Positions 52,567 to 60,480 of a stretch of 64,000 bases of DNA are shown here, one piece after another (positions within the stretch are counted from its first letter, which is position 1; each line of letters opens with the position of its first letter). A program made the translations under genes and the position numbers. The DNA lies in contig NZ_CP102197.1 of assembly GCF_024584435.1 (NCBI RefSeq), forward strand, positions 2,232,001 to 2,296,000, written 5' to 3'. The notes beneath the pieces were generated by a model. That model was not told where the DNA came from. It searched no databases and worked only from the letters and a program-made list of their open reading frames with translations. Source of the DNA: Schaalia odontolytica (GTDB lineage Bacteria; Actinomycetota; Actinomycetes; Actinomycetales; Actinomycetaceae).

Positions 52567-53993
52567 GCGGCGGCACTGTCCGTTCGCGGGCGTTTGGACG
52601 AGGCCTTGTCGGCGCCTCGCTGACCGTCGGCCTCGCGCTCGCACCCCTGGTCGTGCCCACCTCCTCACACGAGGCAGGGAACGCCTCCGCCTTCGGTGCC
52701 CGCGTAGCTCACGCGGACCCGGTGCCGACCCCCAGCGTGCGCCCCACGCCCACCGCTCCGCCTACCGAGGCGCCCAGCCCGACTCCGAAGCCAACGGAGA
52801 ACCAGACGTGCCCGCAGGAGAGTCCGACGTACATCAAGGCTCAGCCCGCGATCCTCGATCACGTTGGGGTGCGGCGAGCGTGGGAGGTGTCGCGGGGCTC
52901 GGGAGTCACGGTCGCCGTGGTCGACTCGGGCGTCGCAGCCGGTAACCAGCACTTCAACGCGAGCGGCAAGACGGTCGTGTTGCCGGGGGTCGACTTCAGC
53001 GGCGAGAACACCGATGGGCGCGTCGACGTGGGGGAGCACGGAACCGCCATCGCGGGGGCGATCGCCGCCCAGCAGCTGCCCTCCTCCGTCGGTTCGGGGC
53101 TCATCGGCGTTGCCCCCGACGCGCAGATTCTTCCCGTTCGTGTCGAGACCGGCCTCGAACAGGGGGGGAACGCCAACCCGAAGCAGGGTGAAGAGACCTT
53201 CATGCAGCGCGTGGCGCGCGCGATCCGATGGGCTTCCGACCACGGCGCGCAGATCATCGTGGTCGCTCACTCGTCCGCCGAAAGCGATCCGCAGCTGGAG
53301 GCCGCCATCCAGGCCGTGCGGTCTCGCTCGCTCGTGGTGGCCTCGACGGGCAATACCTACCAGGATCAGCAGGACAAGCAGATCGTCTACCCGGCAGCCT
53401 ACGAGGGGGTTCTGGCGGTGACCGCCAGCAACGCGGACGGCTCCTCCTCCGACCAGCAGGTCCACGGCGCGCACGTCGACGCGGCGGTTCCCGCCGGCGT
53501 CATTCACACCACGTGGTTCGACCAGGCCGACTGCCTGGTCGGCGGGTATTCCGGTGACACACCCCTCCCGTCCTCCTCGTACGCGACCGCCTACGCGGGA
53601 GGGTTCGCGGCTCTCGTGGCCTCCCGATACCCCAACGAGTCACCGGATATGTGGAAGTATCGCTTGGAGGTGACCGCCGTGCGCGGAACCGCAGATCAAC
53701 GCACTGATGAACTCGGGTGGGGAATCCTTTCCCCCTACGATGCCCTGACCTTCGACGACATCGGCACGAGGTTCGGCCCGCCTCACCCGAACCCCGCAGC
53801 GCACCCCGCACCGCAGCATCCCGCCCAGGCTGCGCCGAGGCTGGTGGGGCGCGACACCATTCTCACCATCCGCACATACATCGTCTCGGCCGTGGTGGTG
53901 CTGGGATCTGCGCTGCTTGGCGGCCTGGTGATCCTCTCTCACCTGCGCGGGCGGCCCAGCGTCGTCGAAGACCCCGAGGAGGACCTGTCGTGA
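52563..53993 (+). CDS. mycP: Membrane-anchored mycosin protease MycP
   Basis: 476 residues from the GTG at 52563. Signal peptide about 1-50, Pro/Thr-rich extension (PTPTAPPTEAPSPTP), then the S8 domain: Asp in AVVDSG, His in EHGTAIAG, Ser in SSSYATA (Ser where GTS has Gly). A C-terminal membrane helix (about 436-458, IVSAVVVLGSALLGGLVIL) anchors it, as in all true mycosins, which stabilise the T7SS core from outside. Ends in an acidic cytosolic tail. Its stop overlaps the next protease gene. Confidence 0.93.
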   Translation: MSGGTVRSRAFGRGLVGASLTVGLALAPLVVPTSSHEAGNASAFGARVAHADPVPTPSVRPTPTAPPTEAPSPTPKPTENQTCPQESPTYIKAQPAILDHVGVRRAWEVSRGSGVTVAVVDSGVAAGNQHFNASGKTVVLPGVDFSGENTDGRVDVGEHGTAIAGAIAAQQLPSSVGSGLIGVAPDAQILPVRVETGLEQGGNANPKQGEETFMQRVARAIRWASDHGAQIIVVAHSSAESDPQLEAAIQAVRSRSLVVASTGNTYQDQQDKQIVYPAAYEGVLAVTASNADGSSSDQQVHGAHVDAAVPAGVIHTTWFDQADCLVGGYSGDTPLPSSSYATAYAGGFAALVASRYPNESPDMWKYRLEVTAVRGTADQRTDELGWGILSPYDALTFDDIGTRFGPPHPNPAAHPAPQHPAQAAPRLVGRDTILTIRTYIVSAVVVLGSALLGGLVILSHLRGRPSVVEDPEEDLS

Positions 53994-55186
53994 GCACGAT
54001 ACTGACGAGGCGCCGTGCGCGCCTTGGGACCACGGTTGCGAGCATCCTCGCATTGACGGGCGGCCTACTCGCTGTTCCCTCCGTTCCAGCCAACGCCGTC
54101 GGGCCCACGCTCACGGGCGCGGACCAGGAGTACTACGGCTACTACCGCCTCGATTCCCTGCACTCTCAGGGCTACACGGGGGAGGGAACGATCATCGCGA
54201 TGATCGATGGGCACGTGAATACGAACGTGCCGGAGCTGGCGGGAGCGCACATCGAGAACAAGTCCCCCTGCGCCGTGTCCTCCAACGCCGAGGATCTCGA
54301 TCACGGGACTGCCGTCGCGCAGATCCTGGTGTCTTCCCGATTCGGTATCGCGCCCAAAGCTACCCTCTACACCTACGATTTGGCCTACCGGGACGAGGAG
54401 GCGGGCGCGGATTGCAAAATGCCCGGGTGGAATGGCGCAGGGGCCGCCGACACCTCGTTGCTCATCGAACAGGCGATCAACGACGGCGCGGACATCATTT
54501 CCATCTCCAGCAACTACCCCTACCAATCGCAGGACCTGCGGTGGGCGATGGCCCGCGCCCTGGCCGAGGGGGTCATCGTCGTCGCGTCGATGGGGAATGA
54601 TTCGACCGAGGACGCTGGCGATGGGCTTCCCGTGTGGTCGGGCGTCTGCGGGGTCGGAGCCATCTACGCCGACGGCTCACTGACCGACTACAGCAACTGG
54701 GGCAACGGTATCGAAACGGCCGCCCTGGGCAGGAGCTACTTCCGCTCCGGCTCGGATGGGAGCATCCGCGATGCGCAGGGCACGTCCTTCGCGACGCCCA
54801 TTGTCGCAGGTTTTCTGGCCATCGCGTGGCAGAGGTTTGGTGACGATGTGACGTCGAATCAGATCCTGCAAGCGATGACCACGACGGGCGTGGGAGGCAA
54901 CGGCGAGTGGAACATGTACACGGGATTCGGTGCGATTGACCCGTGGGCGATGCTCAATGCGAAGGCAGGCAGCCTTCCCGACGAGAACCCGTGCGAGTCC
55001 AAAACCTACGCCTCGGATCCCAGCTGGCAGGATGTTGAAGACTACATAGATGGCACCGTCAACCCGTTGTTGATCAGAAACGACGACTCCTACGTCTATC
55101 GCGGCACGAACGAGAACGCCGCCTTCGACTCCCAGCACGACTACCCCGTGCACCTGGGCACCAGCCCCCGCTATCACGCGAGCTGA
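53990..55186 (+). CDS. Secreted mycosin-like S8 protease with HLGTSPRYH tail (fifth copy)
   Basis: 398 residues, GTG overlapping the mycP stop. Signal peptide ends near ANA-VG. Triad: Asp in AMIDGH, His in DHGTAVA, Ser in GTSFATP. The conserved Cys pair is in KSPCAV and ADCKMP. It shares the C-terminal module (DENP, VEDYIDG, YVYRGTNE) ending HLGTSPRYHAS. It lacks the anchor of MycP. Placement directly behind mycP ties this protease family to the T7SS. Confidence 0.9.
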   Translation: MSTILTRRRARLGTTVASILALTGGLLAVPSVPANAVGPTLTGADQEYYGYYRLDSLHSQGYTGEGTIIAMIDGHVNTNVPELAGAHIENKSPCAVSSNAEDLDHGTAVAQILVSSRFGIAPKATLYTYDLAYRDEEAGADCKMPGWNGAGAADTSLLIEQAINDGADIISISSNYPYQSQDLRWAMARALAEGVIVVASMGNDSTEDAGDGLPVWSGVCGVGAIYADGSLTDYSNWGNGIETAALGRSYFRSGSDGSIRDAQGTSFATPIVAGFLAIAWQRFGDDVTSNQILQAMTTTGVGGNGEWNMYTGFGAIDPWAMLNAKAGSLPDENPCESKTYASDPSWQDVEDYIDGTVNPLLIRNDDSYVYRGTNENAAFDSQHDYPVHLGTSPRYHAS

Positions 55187-55432
55187 ACCGCCTGTCCGTC
55201 TCCGTCGCGGGCGGACACGGGGAGACGGGCCGCCGCCGCGGCGATGTCGTCGCCCCTCCTCGCTCGCCGCGGGCGCAGAGCTACCGGGCGACGGAGCCGC
55301 GCGCCCAGCCACGGTTTGACAGGCGTGGACGAGATGACGCTGCGGCCCGGCGCTTCGTGCTCCGCGCGCCTCTTCGGACACCGCAGTGACCGTTGAACTT
55401 TGAACAGTGTGCAGGGTCTGGGGAGGGTGGCG
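55187..55432. other. Intergenic region after the fifth mycosin-like gene
   Basis: 246 bp. CCGTCTCC (55196-55203) and GGAGACGG (55221-55228) can form an 8-bp stem that may end the eccD operon. Tandem TTGAAC-like sequences lie at 55393-55405. No ORF is supported in it. Confidence 0.35.
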
Positions 55433-55492
55433 ATGAACGAGCGTTCGAAGGATGAACAGTATTACGAGAGCAAGCGGGATCAGTTAGGATAA
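55433..55492 (+). CDS. 19-residue small ORF before ybaB
   Basis: Encodes MNERSKDEQYYESKRDQLG, highly charged. The purine-rich GGGGAGGG ends 6 nt before the ATG, a strong ribosome site, and the stop lies 4 nt before ybaB. It may be a real small protein or a leader that couples translation to ybaB, whose own ribosome site is weak. Confidence 0.4.
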   Translation: MNERSKDEQYYESKRDQLG

Positions 55493-55496
55493 CCGT

Positions 55497-55886
55497 ATGG
55501 TAGAAGCACTGGGGCGGACGCCCGAAGAAATCAGACAGACACTCCGGAAACAGATGGCCGAAGCGGAGAAGAGGGCTTCAGACGCGCGCGAGCTCGTCGA
55601 CCTCATCAAGAACGCCAAGGCCTCCGGTTTCGATTCTCGCCGCGAGGTTGAAGTTGAGGTTGACCCCGACGGCCGTCTTGTGAAGCTATCGATCGACGAC
55701 GAAGCACTCGAGGACGCCGACGCTCGCGACGTCGAGGATGCCATCATGGAAGCCTACGCGGACGCGGGACGCAACATGCGCGACTACATTCACCGTCAGA
55801 CCACGGAGCGCTTCGGTGATGACGGAGGTACCTTGAAGGACTACCTCACCAACCTGGACGCGAACCTCGGCTCGTTGGGGCGCTGA
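55497..55886 (+). CDS. YbaB/EbfC-family nucleoid-associated protein
   Basis: 129 residues. Central strand-rich region with DSRREVEVEVDPDGRLVKLSI and helical ends is the YbaB/EbfC fold, a DNA-binding dimer. Such proteins often occur in actinobacterial T7SS loci ahead of substrate genes. 5 bp before the next gene. Confidence 0.8.
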   Translation: MVEALGRTPEEIRQTLRKQMAEAEKRASDARELVDLIKNAKASGFDSRREVEVEVDPDGRLVKLSIDDEALEDADARDVEDAIMEAYADAGRNMRDYIHRQTTERFGDDGGTLKDYLTNLDANLGSLGR

Positions 55887-55891
55887 TCGGT

Positions 55892-57265
55892 ATGAGTTTC
55901 GATCTCGGTGTCGACACGGACCTGATCAGGTCGCACGCATCCGACGTCAGCAGCTGCGCGGATATGCTCAACCAGAACGTGAGCACCGCAGCGGCCACAC
56001 AGGGCCAGGTGAGTGGCAACGCCTTCGGTATTATCTGCTCCTTCTTCGTTCCTCCGGTCAGTTCACAGATCAAGAATCTGCAGAAGATGATCGAGGACTG
56101 CGCCGGCGCGGAATCCCGCCTCGTGAACTGCCTTTACCAGTGGGCGCAAGAAATGGACGACCTCGAGACGAAGATCGAGGACAAGTTCAAGAAAGAAAAG
56201 AAGGAATCGGGGGACAACCCGCCCGGCGGGTCGACTTCTTCCGGCGACGGGGCGACCTCTTCCGGTGGCGGGGCGACCTCTTCCGGCGGCGGTGGCGGTG
56301 GCGGAATGGGTTCCGGCTCCGGTGGCGGTGGCGGGATGGGTTCCGGCTCCGGTGGCGGTGGCGGTGGCGGGATGGGTTCCGGCTCCGGTGGCGGTGGCGG
56401 GATGGGTTCCGGCTCCGGTGGCGGTGGCGGGATGGGTTCCGGCTCCGGCGGCGGATCTTCTGATAGTGGGGGGACTGGCTCGCCTGCGATCCCTGCCACC
56501 CCGGGTCTCCACAGGGCCGACGGAGCGCATGGGGAAACGGACTCCATCACCGGCGACCACAAGAACCATGGGGGCGCCGACGGCAAGGACGGGAACGGTG
56601 CCGACGGCAAGGACGGGAACGGTGCCGACGGCAAGGACGGAAAGGACGCGCACGGCGGTAAAGGCGGCGGCGGAGCCGACGACTTCGAGGCCCTCCTCGG
56701 TGGCCACGACAAGGTGAGCGTCGACGATGATCAGCTGCGCGCCTTCTTGGAGCAACAGCGCAACGACGAGAATACTGACCTTGCTACCTTCTACGAGCGT
56801 CAGCATGCCGACCAGACCGAGGCGCTCGCCCGCTACGCCGACGCCCACCCCGGCCAGGACATGTCCGAGATCAAGTCGTTGGTTGAGTCAAATCAGCAGC
56901 AGCAGCAAGACTCCATGACCGACTTCCTGGCGCGCCAGCGCACGGAAGAAGAAGCGCAGATTCGCCAGTACGTGCAGGAGCACCCCCAGGCAACGAGTCG
57001 CGACTTCGATACGTTCATGTCGCAGCAGCGCAACGACCAGCAGGCTAGCTACCGTTCCTTCGTGGAGGAGCAGCAGAAGGCCCAGACCGCACGAATCGAC
57101 GAGTTTACGAAGGCTCACCCCGATTCGAAGCCGGATGATGTACGTTCGCTCTTTGAGCGACAGGATAGCAACGGCGACCAGGACATCGAGAAGTTCCTCC
57201 ATCGTCAGCGTCAGGACGAAGAACGTAGCTTGCGTCGCTTCGTATTCGAAGGAGTTAAGAAGTGA
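55892..57265 (+). CDS. Large T7SS substrate candidate: EspC-like head, Gly/Ser repeats, Gln-rich coiled coil
   Basis: 457 residues. The N-terminal about 105 residues are helical and of WXG-superfamily size, with three Cys (SSCADM, IICSFF, EDCAGA). Then come GGMGSGSGG repeats from a 30-bp DNA unit (about 130-190) and a collagen-like GADGKDGN stretch (about 230-255). The C-terminal helical part (about 275-455) is built from about 45-residue units with FLxxQRxDE and hPxxxxxDxxxF patterns. Not recognised as a known family. The stop overlaps the next start (GTGA), so the two products may work together. Confidence 0.65.
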   Translation: MSFDLGVDTDLIRSHASDVSSCADMLNQNVSTAAATQGQVSGNAFGIICSFFVPPVSSQIKNLQKMIEDCAGAESRLVNCLYQWAQEMDDLETKIEDKFKKEKKESGDNPPGGSTSSGDGATSSGGGATSSGGGGGGGMGSGSGGGGGMGSGSGGGGGGGMGSGSGGGGGMGSGSGGGGGMGSGSGGGSSDSGGTGSPAIPATPGLHRADGAHGETDSITGDHKNHGGADGKDGNGADGKDGNGADGKDGKDAHGGKGGGGADDFEALLGGHDKVSVDDDQLRAFLEQQRNDENTDLATFYERQHADQTEALARYADAHPGQDMSEIKSLVESNQQQQQDSMTDFLARQRTEEEAQIRQYVQEHPQATSRDFDTFMSQQRNDQQASYRSFVEEQQKAQTARIDEFTKAHPDSKPDDVRSLFERQDSNGDQDIEKFLHRQRQDEERSLRRFVFEGVKK

Positions 57266-58644
57266 ATCTTGAAGCTCCCGAGCATACTCGGAGTATTGAT
57301 AACACAACCCCGACGGAGGGCCTGGGGTTCGTTGACCAGATCGTCGGCGCAGCCGACGACATCAGGAACGGCGATATCGTTTCCCTCGCCGAGTCCGCTA
57401 AAGGCATCTATGACGAGATCGGTAGTTTCGTCGCCGACCCCGTTGGCTATATCGGCAGCATGGTCGTTGAATGGATCATGCAGCATGTGGAACCCCTCAA
57501 GGGGTGGATCAATCAGCTGACCGGCGACTCGGGCCAGGTCTATGGGATGAGTTCCAGCTGGGATTCGATCTCGTCATCCCTGGCATCGATCGCTTCTGAA
57601 CTCGACAGCGGCTCGTCCAGCGCCATGTCGAGCATGCAGGGCGAGGCCGTCCGCGCCTACCTGGAGCGTCAGGCGATCGTGGTGAGCGCCATCAACGCGA
57701 TCTCTGATGCCTCGAGCGCATTTGGTGCAGCCCTGTCGAAGGTCGCCGATTCGGTCGATAACATTCACGACGCGGTGGTTGGCGCGATCTCGGACATTAT
57801 CGTGACGTGCTTCGAAGTGGTTGCTGAGGTTGTCCTCTCACTGGGCACGGCGGCTCCGGTTGCTGCGGAGCAGGTCGCCAGCAGGGTCGCCAAGTGGGTT
57901 GGTCGGATCGAGCCGATCATGGAGACGCTCACCTATGCGCTTGAGGCTCTCCAGGCAATCTTCGCCGTCCTGACCTCTGCGGGCAGTGACCTGACCCGCG
58001 GCGTCGAGAAGATCGGTGAGCAGTGCCAGGCCCCTGGCGGGGGATGCTGCGGAGACGGCGGCATGCAACGGCGTAATCCTGAGCTTCCCGGTGATGGCAA
58101 CTGGAATACCGATGGGCCGTTTTCCAACGGTGCAACCTCGGGCGGTACGAACAACGTCGGTGGCGACAACAACGGGATCAACGCCGGCGGTGACGTCAAC
58201 ATTGACAACAGTCAGCACGATGATCATCACGTCGAGGTCAATCCGCAGATCGAGCCGCACATCGAAGTTGGTGGTGGCGATAAAGAGTCGTCCCATAAGG
58301 GCGGCGATCATGACTCGGGTCACGACGGCCACGATAACGGTAAAGGCGCGGGCCACGGATCCAAACACGATGGCGATCACGGGACGCACAATGGTGGGAA
58401 CCACGGAGGCAACCAGAGTGGGAACCACGGTAACCACAGCGGGAACCAGGGTGGGAACCACGGTAAGCATAGTGCGAACCAGGGTGGGAACCACAGCGGG
58501 AACCAGGGTGGGAACCACGGTAAGCATAGTGCGAACCAGGGTGGGAACCACAGCGGGAACCACGGAGGCAACCACAGCGGGAACCATGGTGGCAACCATG
58601 GTGGCGGTAGTTCTCACCACCGGTCTCATCGCCGTCACCACTGA
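57262..58644 (+). CDS. Large T7SS substrate candidate with His/Gly/Asn-rich tail
   Basis: 460 residues from a GTG overlapping the preceding stop. A helical domain (about 60-260) resembles the WXG-type N-terminal half of T7SS toxins: MSSSWDSISSSLASIA, then MQGEAVRAYLERQ. No toxin domain follows. Instead there is CGDG-type Cys motif (CQAPGGGCCGDGG) and a tail of about 120 residues rich in His, Gly and Asn with NHGGNHSGN units, ending RSHRRHH. The tail DNA has two exact-looking 57-bp repeats. The His density suggests metal binding (inference). It converges on ktrA at a strong hairpin. Confidence 0.65.
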   Translation: MNLEAPEHTRSIDNTTPTEGLGFVDQIVGAADDIRNGDIVSLAESAKGIYDEIGSFVADPVGYIGSMVVEWIMQHVEPLKGWINQLTGDSGQVYGMSSSWDSISSSLASIASELDSGSSSAMSSMQGEAVRAYLERQAIVVSAINAISDASSAFGAALSKVADSVDNIHDAVVGAISDIIVTCFEVVAEVVLSLGTAAPVAAEQVASRVAKWVGRIEPIMETLTYALEALQAIFAVLTSAGSDLTRGVEKIGEQCQAPGGGCCGDGGMQRRNPELPGDGNWNTDGPFSNGATSGGTNNVGGDNNGINAGGDVNIDNSQHDDHHVEVNPQIEPHIEVGGGDKESSHKGGDHDSGHDGHDNGKGAGHGSKHDGDHGTHNGGNHGGNQSGNHGNHSGNQGGNHGKHSANQGGNHSGNQGGNHGKHSANQGGNHSGNHGGNHSGNHGGNHGGGSSHHRSHRRHH

Positions 58645-58740
58645 TGTGCCAGCTTGGCGTGGACGTGTCGTGAGGGCGTGAGCGCCCAAAACAATGCTCG
58701 ACCGACGTCTTTGATCCGGCCTCGTGAGCTTCATCAAGCA

Positions 58741-58774
58741 GTGGGCCCCGCGCGAATCATCGCGCGGGGCCCAC
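58741..58774. terminator. Bidirectional terminator, 15-bp perfect stem
   Basis: GTGGGCCCCGCGCGA (58741-58755) pairs with 58760-58774 around ATCA, between convergent genes. A T-rich stretch (GTCTGTTTGCTT) follows on the plus strand. Confidence 0.85.
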
Positions 58775-58788
58775 GTCTGTTTGCTTCC

Positions 58789-59466
58789 CTACGGGCGGTT
58801 CGCGAAGTACTCCAGCAGGTGCGAGTCGCCCGAGACGATGATCTCGTCGTCGGAGTTGATCCGGGTAGACGCGTCCGCGTACTCGAAACGTTGTTTTGGC
58901 CGACGAATTGCCAGCACATTCACCCCGTAGCGGCCGCGCAGGTCCAACTCCTCCAAAGAGAAGCCGTGGACTTCCTGCGGCGGGCGCAGCTTCATGATGG
59001 AGAAACCATCCTTTTCCATCTCGATGTAGTCGACCATGCGTCCTCCCACCAGGTGCGCTGTTCTCTTGCCCGCGTCCAGATCGGGGTACACGACGTGGTG
59101 GGCGCCGACGCGCCGCAGGATGCGGCCGTGTTGCGATGAGGTCGCCTTAACCCAGATGGATGAGATTCCCATGTCCACCAGGTTCGCGGTAATGAGCACG
59201 GCGGCCTCGAGTGACGATCCGACGCCGACGACAGCGCTGCGAAACTCGCGCGCCCCCAGCTGCTCCAGCGCGTCCTTCGATGTTGCGTCGGCCTCAACGA
59301 GCGGGAAGCGCCCCGCGAATGCCTGTACGCGCGCGGGATTCTTTTCCACAGCCAAGATCTCGTACCCGAGCTGATCCTGCGTCACTGCCACGGCCGAACC
59401 AAAACGGCCCAACCCAATGACGAGCGTGCCCGACTGGAGTTCCTTCGACTCGCGTTCATCTGCCAT
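58789..59466 (-). CDS. ktrA: Potassium uptake regulatory subunit KtrA/TrkA (RCK)
   Basis: 225 residues from ATG at 59466. The N-terminal RCK domain has the nucleotide-binding GLGRFG motif, Glu at the end of the second strand (VEKNP) and ATSKDAL; a C-terminal RCK_C domain follows (about 140-225). It gates the KtrB channel subunit. The KtrB gene is on the same strand but 3.2 kb away, separated by two repeat arrays and another gene. In other bacteria the RCK_C domain of KtrA binds c-di-AMP; disA is also in this window. Confidence 0.9.
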   Translation of the reverse strand: MADERESKELQSGTLVIGLGRFGSAVAVTQDQLGYEILAVEKNPARVQAFAGRFPLVEADATSKDALEQLGAREFRSAVVGVGSSLEAAVLITANLVDMGISSIWVKATSSQHGRILRRVGAHHVVYPDLDAGKRTAHLVGGRMVDYIEMEKDGFSIMKLRPPQEVHGFSLEELDLRGRYGVNVLAIRRPKQRFEYADASTRINSDDEIIVSGDSHLLEYFANRP

Positions 59467-59700
59467 ACCCCCATTCTTCCCTCCGGGCGTGCCGAGCGCG
59501 AATGGGGCGCGCGAGCGGCCCCGTGAAACAACCGTCAAACGCGTGGTGCACATGAGCATCCATGGGTGACGGTGCCCCCACCGACTCATCTACTCTGACT
59601 CATATCCTCTGTGGAAATCCATTGAGTCGGGCCATCTGCCGCGAGATATCGGATGCATGCCGTCATGGTGGTTGCCAGGGAGGCGAAAGCGTGGCGCGCC
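59467..59700. other. Upstream region of ktrA
   Basis: About 230 bp before array 2. No ORF or clear promoter could be supported; GTGAAACAAC near 59523 resembles a lone array anchor. Confidence 0.3.
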
Positions 59701-60159
59701 GTGCAACCGGGGCCGCCCCTGCCTGTGGCGGCGAAGGGGTTGGTGAAACCCGGCCCGCCCCTGCCTGCGGCGACGGAGGGGTTGGTGAAACCGGGGCCGC
59801 CCCTGGCTGTGGCGGTGGAGGGGTTAGTGAAACCGGGGCCGCCCCTGGCTGTGGCGGTGGAGGGGTTAGTGAAACCGGGGCCGCCCCTGGCTGTGGCGGT
59901 GGAGGGGTTAGTGAAACCGGGGCCGCCCCTGGCTGTGGCGGTGGAGGGGTTGGTGAAACCGGGGCCGCCCCTGGCTGCGGCGGTGGAGGGGTTAGTGAAA
60001 CCGGGGCCGCCCCTGCCTGCGGCGGCGGAGGGGTTAGTGAAACCGGGCCCGCCCCTGCTTCGCGTGAATCGCCGGATATTGGTGTTTCTCTTGAGGCGGG
60101 GGTGGTCTGGGTTTCGTGCTGCGCCCGAGAAGGCGTGGCGGGGGTGGTCTGGGTTCCGC
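59701..60159. repeat. Array 2: 42-bp repeat array, one module
   Basis: Forward units start at 59701, 59743, 59785, 59827, 59869, 59911, 59953, 59995 and 60037. The anchor is GTGAAACC (GTGCAACC in the first) followed by GGGGCCGCCCCTG-like sequence; four central units are nearly identical. After a centre (CGTGAATCGCCGGATATTGG) two reverse units begin at 60100 and 60142. The forward-to-reverse step is 63 nt, as in arrays 1 and 3. Confidence 0.9.
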
Positions 60160-60480
60160 GCAGCGCCCGACGCGGAGGCGTAGTGCGGCGGTCTGCCGCG
60201 GGAGCCCAGGGTGAGCTGCCGCGGCCACAGCTACTCAGTGGGGTCACAGGCCGATCGCGGGAAGGTGCTTGTTGCATCCGCGTGGATGGTGGCGATGGGA
60301 GAGAGACCCGGGAAACGCGGAGCCACGTAGTGAATCTCTCCCCAAGGCCTCTGGGCACGGGGAAAGCTACAATCCGGTCGAGCCATCAACAGATGTGACG
60401 CGCCAAGGCCTCTGGGTGCGGCGCAAGCCAGATGCAAGCCACCTTGGGTACCGGGTTCCACACAACGTGAGCGAGAGAGG
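60160..60480. other. Intergenic region with a 28-bp direct repeat
   Basis: Between array 2 and the end of the DUF559-type gene. CCAAGGCCTCTGGG opens two imperfect copies at 60342 and 60403, 61 bp apart. Short open frames across it have no support. Confidence 0.4.

Noticed and set aside
31527..58644. Genomic island or prophage ends around the T7SS locus
   Set aside because: No integrase, tRNA, attachment-site repeat, transposase or IS was found at either side.
59562..60398. Repetitive Gly- or Pro-rich protein encoded by array 2 (also similar frames in arrays 1 and 3)
   Set aside because: The 42-bp period is divisible by three, so several frames stay open on both strands; none has a ribosome site or a non-repeat domain.
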